Positions 61,433-64,000 of a DNA stretch of 64,000 nt are shown in pieces. Location of the stretch: positions 2,068,501-2,132,500 of the forward strand of contig AP024596.1 in assembly GCA_019704295.1 (NCBI GenBank). The letters run 5' to 3'. The translations under genes and the position numbers were made by a program. The notes below the pieces were generated by a model that was given only the letters and a program-made list of their open reading frames with translations, was not told where the DNA came from and searched no databases. Within the stretch, counting starts at the first letter, position 1; every line of letters starts with the position of its first letter. The stretch comes from Sulfolobales archaeon HS-7. GTDB lineage: Archaea > Thermoproteota > Thermoprotei_A > Sulfolobales > Sulfolobaceae.

Positions 61433-62464
61433 ATGCAAATTATTTGGCTCCTTGCAACGTCCTTAGATATACTCTTCGCCCTTATGATAATTTCTCAGAT
61501 CCTTGTTGAGAATAAACTGTTTAAGGTGAGCGGTAGTTATGACGGAAAGGTCTCAGTTATTATGCCTATTCGAGGAATAGATCCTACATTACTGGAGAAC
61601 ATCAACTCTATCGAAAAACAGAGACCTTATGAACTACTCCTCGTTGCAGACCCTGATGATACCGAGACAATAAATTTTCTAAGAAAAGCAGGAAAAAGAA
61701 CATTATTATCGGAAAATGTGTGCGAAACATGTAGTGGAAAAATCAGAGCCCAGTTAACTGGATTAAAGTACGCTACTGGAGATTGCGTGATTTTCGTTGA
61801 TTCAGATTCAAGAGTCAGGGAAAACTGGATTAATCAGATGATTTCTCCCTTGGACAAGCACGACGCTGTATCAACGTTTTCTTGGCCCGTTCCAGTAAAA
61901 TACTCCGTTAAGAACTTGTTAAGGGCAGGATACTGGACACTCGGCTTTGAATCACAAGGAACATCACACAATTTTCTCTGGGGTGGCTCAATGGCCTTCA
62001 GGAGGAATTTCTTTTCGGAACAGATTATAAGCGAGATGTCAACTGAGTGGTGTGATGACTGTGCACTTACAAGAATTGTGAAAAGGAGACAAGGCAAGAT
62101 ATCTTTTAACCTAAACGCAATGCCTCTTAACTATTACGATGAACGAAAGTTGTCGTCATGGGCGATTAGAGAGGCCAAAACTATATGGAAGTATTATCCT
62201 AAGGGGGCTAGAACATTTTTATTGTTATTTTTTATACTTATACTATTATTGACATTGTCTGTATTAAGTTATAATATTCTTATATCAATTCCGTTGGTTT
62301 TATGGATAGTTAAGAATTTATTTCGTGGCAGAAACGTAGGTAAGATAGCAATTATTCCCGCAATTATGTCGATTGCGGGTATTTTCTTCGGCGGTTATAT
62401 TACACTAAGAGCCAAGTTCTCTGATAAGGTAGAGTGGAGAGGAAGAGTGTACGAATTAAATTAG
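61433..62464 (+). CDS. Membrane glycosyltransferase, GT2 family
   Basis: The 343-residue protein has an N-terminal membrane helix and a GT-A domain with VSVIMPIRGIDPTLLENINS, DCVIFVDSDSRVRENW (DxD-type metal site), NFLWGGSMAFRRNFF and TEWCDDCALTRIVKRR. Three C-terminal membrane helices follow SSWAIREAKTIWKYYPKGA, the QxxRW-like segment. It resembles ceramide-glucosyltransferase-like and polysaccharide synthases. Together with the GH116 gene it may build and trim a glycolipid. Confidence 0.85.
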   Translation: MQIIWLLATSLDILFALMIISQILVENKLFKVSGSYDGKVSVIMPIRGIDPTLLENINSIEKQRPYELLLVADPDDTETINFLRKAGKRTLLSENVCETCSGKIRAQLTGLKYATGDCVIFVDSDSRVRENWINQMISPLDKHDAVSTFSWPVPVKYSVKNLLRAGYWTLGFESQGTSHNFLWGGSMAFRRNFFSEQIISEMSTEWCDDCALTRIVKRRQGKISFNLNAMPLNYYDERKLSSWAIREAKTIWKYYPKGARTFLLLFFILILLLTLSVLSYNILISIPLVLWIVKNLFRGRNVGKIAIIPAIMSIAGIFFGGYITLRAKFSDKVEWRGRVYELN

Positions 62465-62758
62465 ATGGTTTTTCAGTGTAGTGAGAGTTCTGTTTGAAAA
62501 ATAGGGAGTAAGTTCTCGTCATGGAGAATTATCATAGGGTATGTTTTCCTAAATCTCGTTTTTGTTAAGTTAATGGTATTAGAATGACCCTGGCATGCAT
62601 AAAGATCTCCAACTATCTCATAAATGACGTAACCTTATATATAGACTGGATTATGCTATTTCTCAAACGTTTTCAATTGCTTATTTCGTTTAAAGAGAGT
62701 CTCGGTTACTTGTTAGCTTTTTTAATAAAACGGGGTATTTGTACATGATGAGGCATCA

Positions 62759-62959
62759 ATGTCACAGGAAACTCAACCCAAGATAACTACGGTAATAAAG
62801 TGTAAAACTTGTTCTTATAAGGTTGAACGACCGTTTGTTGAGGGGGATTTTGTGCTAAAGACTGAGGGCAGATGTCCCAACGATGGTGGAGAGCTCTATA
62901 TTGATGGAATCTACAGTGAGGAGAAAAATCCTGAAGAAAAGAAGAACAAGAAACAATAG
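62759..62959 (+). CDS. Zinc ribbon protein
   Basis: The 66-residue protein has CKTCSYKVERPF and RCPNDGGELY, with three clear cysteines plus Asp or His alternatives for the fourth ligand. An acid/basic low-complexity tail (EEKNPEEKKNKKQ) ends it. It is the last gene before 5S rRNA. Probably nucleic-acid or ribosome-associated; unknown. Confidence 0.65.
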   Translation: MSQETQPKITTVIKCKTCSYKVERPFVEGDFVLKTEGRCPNDGGELYIDGIYSEEKNPEEKKNKKQ

Positions 62960-62989
62960 ATTTTTATTTACTGGGCGAAATAAGATAGT

Positions 62990-63112
62990 GCCCGCCCGGC
63001 CATAGTGACTGGGTAACACCCGTACCCATATCGAATACGGAAGTTAAGCCGGTCACGTTGTAGGTGCGGTGGGATCCGCGAGGGCCCGCAGCGCCTGCAA
63101 GCTGGGCCGGGC
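62990..63112 (+). rRNA. rrf: 5S ribosomal RNA
   Basis: The 123 bases run from GCCCGCCCGGCC to GGCCGGGC, whose ends pair as helix I. Internal landmarks are ACACCCGTACCCATATCGAA and CGGAAGTTAAGCC, the invariant loop B/C segments of 5S rRNA. It stands alone, away from 16S and 23S genes, as is usual in Sulfolobales. Confidence 0.95.
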
Positions 63113-63142
63113 TTTATATACGTGGATTACTGAAAGTATTGC

Positions 63143-64000
63143 GTGAAAAAAATATTTGATGAAATTCACGGGTCTATATCTCTAGACGATGAATATCTGA
63201 GAATTGTAAACTCCAGGATATTTCAGCGTCTAAGGCGGATAAGGCAAACGAGTACGGCATACATGGTTTATCCAGGTGCTACTCATACCCGATTTAGTCA
63301 TTCGTTAGGCTCATATTTGCTGGGTCGTAAAGTAGCCGAAGCCACAGGAATCGAGAAGAAAGATGAATTCGCAATGTGCGCGTTGATTCACGATATAGGA
63401 CAGTATCCCTTTACTCACTCAATCGGAACTTATTATATGGAGAAGTTCAAAGATAATGCTAGTACGACTAATATAGCCCTTAGACTTCTAACTGATGATT
63501 CGGAAGTCAGGGACATAATTGAATCGTCTTCGCTGGACTATCAGTTTATTAGAGATCTTCTTACAAGCGACGAAGATATGAGTATCCTAGTTAATGGGGA
63601 TATCGATGTTGATAGAATGGATTACCTAGTTAGGGACTCAAAACACACTGGAATATCTCTAGGAACCTTAGATCTGGACAGACTAATAGACAATATAAAC
63701 TATTATAGGGGAAAATACGTTGTAAATGAAAAGGGATTGATATCCCTTGAGAATTTCTTCATAGCAAGGCTTCATATGTATGAGGCAGTATACTATCACA
63801 AGACGATTGTAGGATACGAATTGTTATTAAGAAGGATATTTGAAAACCTCATACCTTACTGTTGTCCAGAAATATCACATATTTCCGGAATATATAAAAT
63901 GATCAATAATTGGTATCACCTGTGGGATGATGACTGGGTTATTTCGCAAATGCGTTTGGCCTTAAGGGAGGTTAGTTTCTCATCGAAAATCAGGGAACTA
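63143..64000 (+). CDS. HD-domain phosphohydrolase, partial
   Basis: At least 286 residues, running off the window. The GTG at 63143 opens MKKIFDEIHGSISLDDEYLR, then IFQRLRRIRQTSTAYMVYPG, THTRFSHSLGSYLLGRK, ALIHDIGQYPFTHSIG (HD metal site) and DIDVDRMDYLVRDSKHTGIS. This is the dGTPase/SAMHD1-like HD group, which hydrolyses nucleotide triphosphates or related phosphoesters. Complete over all core motifs; the C-terminal part is beyond the window. Confidence 0.85.
   Translation, partial: MKKIFDEIHGSISLDDEYLRIVNSRIFQRLRRIRQTSTAYMVYPGATHTRFSHSLGSYLLGRKVAEATGIEKKDEFAMCALIHDIGQYPFTHSIGTYYMEKFKDNASTTNIALRLLTDDSEVRDIIESSSLDYQFIRDLLTSDEDMSILVNGDIDVDRMDYLVRDSKHTGISLGTLDLDRLIDNINYYRGKYVVNEKGLISLENFFIARLHMYEAVYYHKTIVGYELLLRRIFENLIPYCCPEISHISGIYKMINNWYHLWDDDWVISQMRLALREVSFSSKIREL

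Overview
The window is from a crenarchaeon of the order Sulfolobales. Four things point there: a zinc-containing 7Fe/8Fe-type ferredoxin, a CedB-like DNA-import ATPase, leaderless genes behind TTTTTAAA-type box A promoters, and tRNAs carrying BHB-type introns. The species cannot be fixed from the sequence.

Positions 1 to about 25,612 are most of an integrated conjugative plasmid of the pNOB8/pING type. The right border is a tRNA-Glu(CTC) gene next to an intact tyrosine integrase; the left border and the usual large Rep gene lie outside the window. From 0.1 to 15 kb is the transfer module: a VirB4/TrbE-like ATPase, a TraG/VirD4-like ATPase with an unexpected wHTH plus nuclease-like tail, a TrbL-like polytopic protein, small membrane proteins, glycoprotein-like surface proteins and a membrane M48 protease. 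It also holds a RelE-type toxin convergent with a possible antitoxin, and two structured noncoding RNA candidates with their own promoters. From 15.5 to 17.1 kb is a pyrimidine-rich region with decayed tandem genes and hairpins. From 17.1 to 25.6 kb is the regulatory/maintenance module: wHTH regulators with visible operators, a retropepsin-like protease with a DUF5678 partner, and a tightly overlapped operon of eight small genes that meets the integrase tail to tail. Nine copies of a 16-bp palindrome (consensus TAAACTGGGGAGTTTA) mark this element and are absent from the flanking chromosome.

Positions 25.6 to 53.2 kb are ordinary chromosome: ferredoxin, coaBC, pyrG, cedB, pncB, a PhoU-like regulator, a molybdopterin protein, thpR-cca-kinase, a Kelch/FN3 surface protein, UDG, nadE, rio2, DUF460 and an M20 peptidase. 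tRNAs for Arg, His, Ile, Ala and Pro lie among them.

Positions 53.2 to 59 kb are gene-poor and repeat-rich. They hold a diverged pair of roughly 370-bp repeats around one ORF, and three near-identical 213-bp units plus an older relative that look like IS200/IS605 right ends (omegaRNA-like). One of these units has cut off the 5' end of a gene. tRNA-Gln lies here too. The window ends with SRP 7S RNA, a GH116 glycosidase, a GT2 transferase, a zinc ribbon protein, 5S rRNA and the start of an HD-domain hydrolase.
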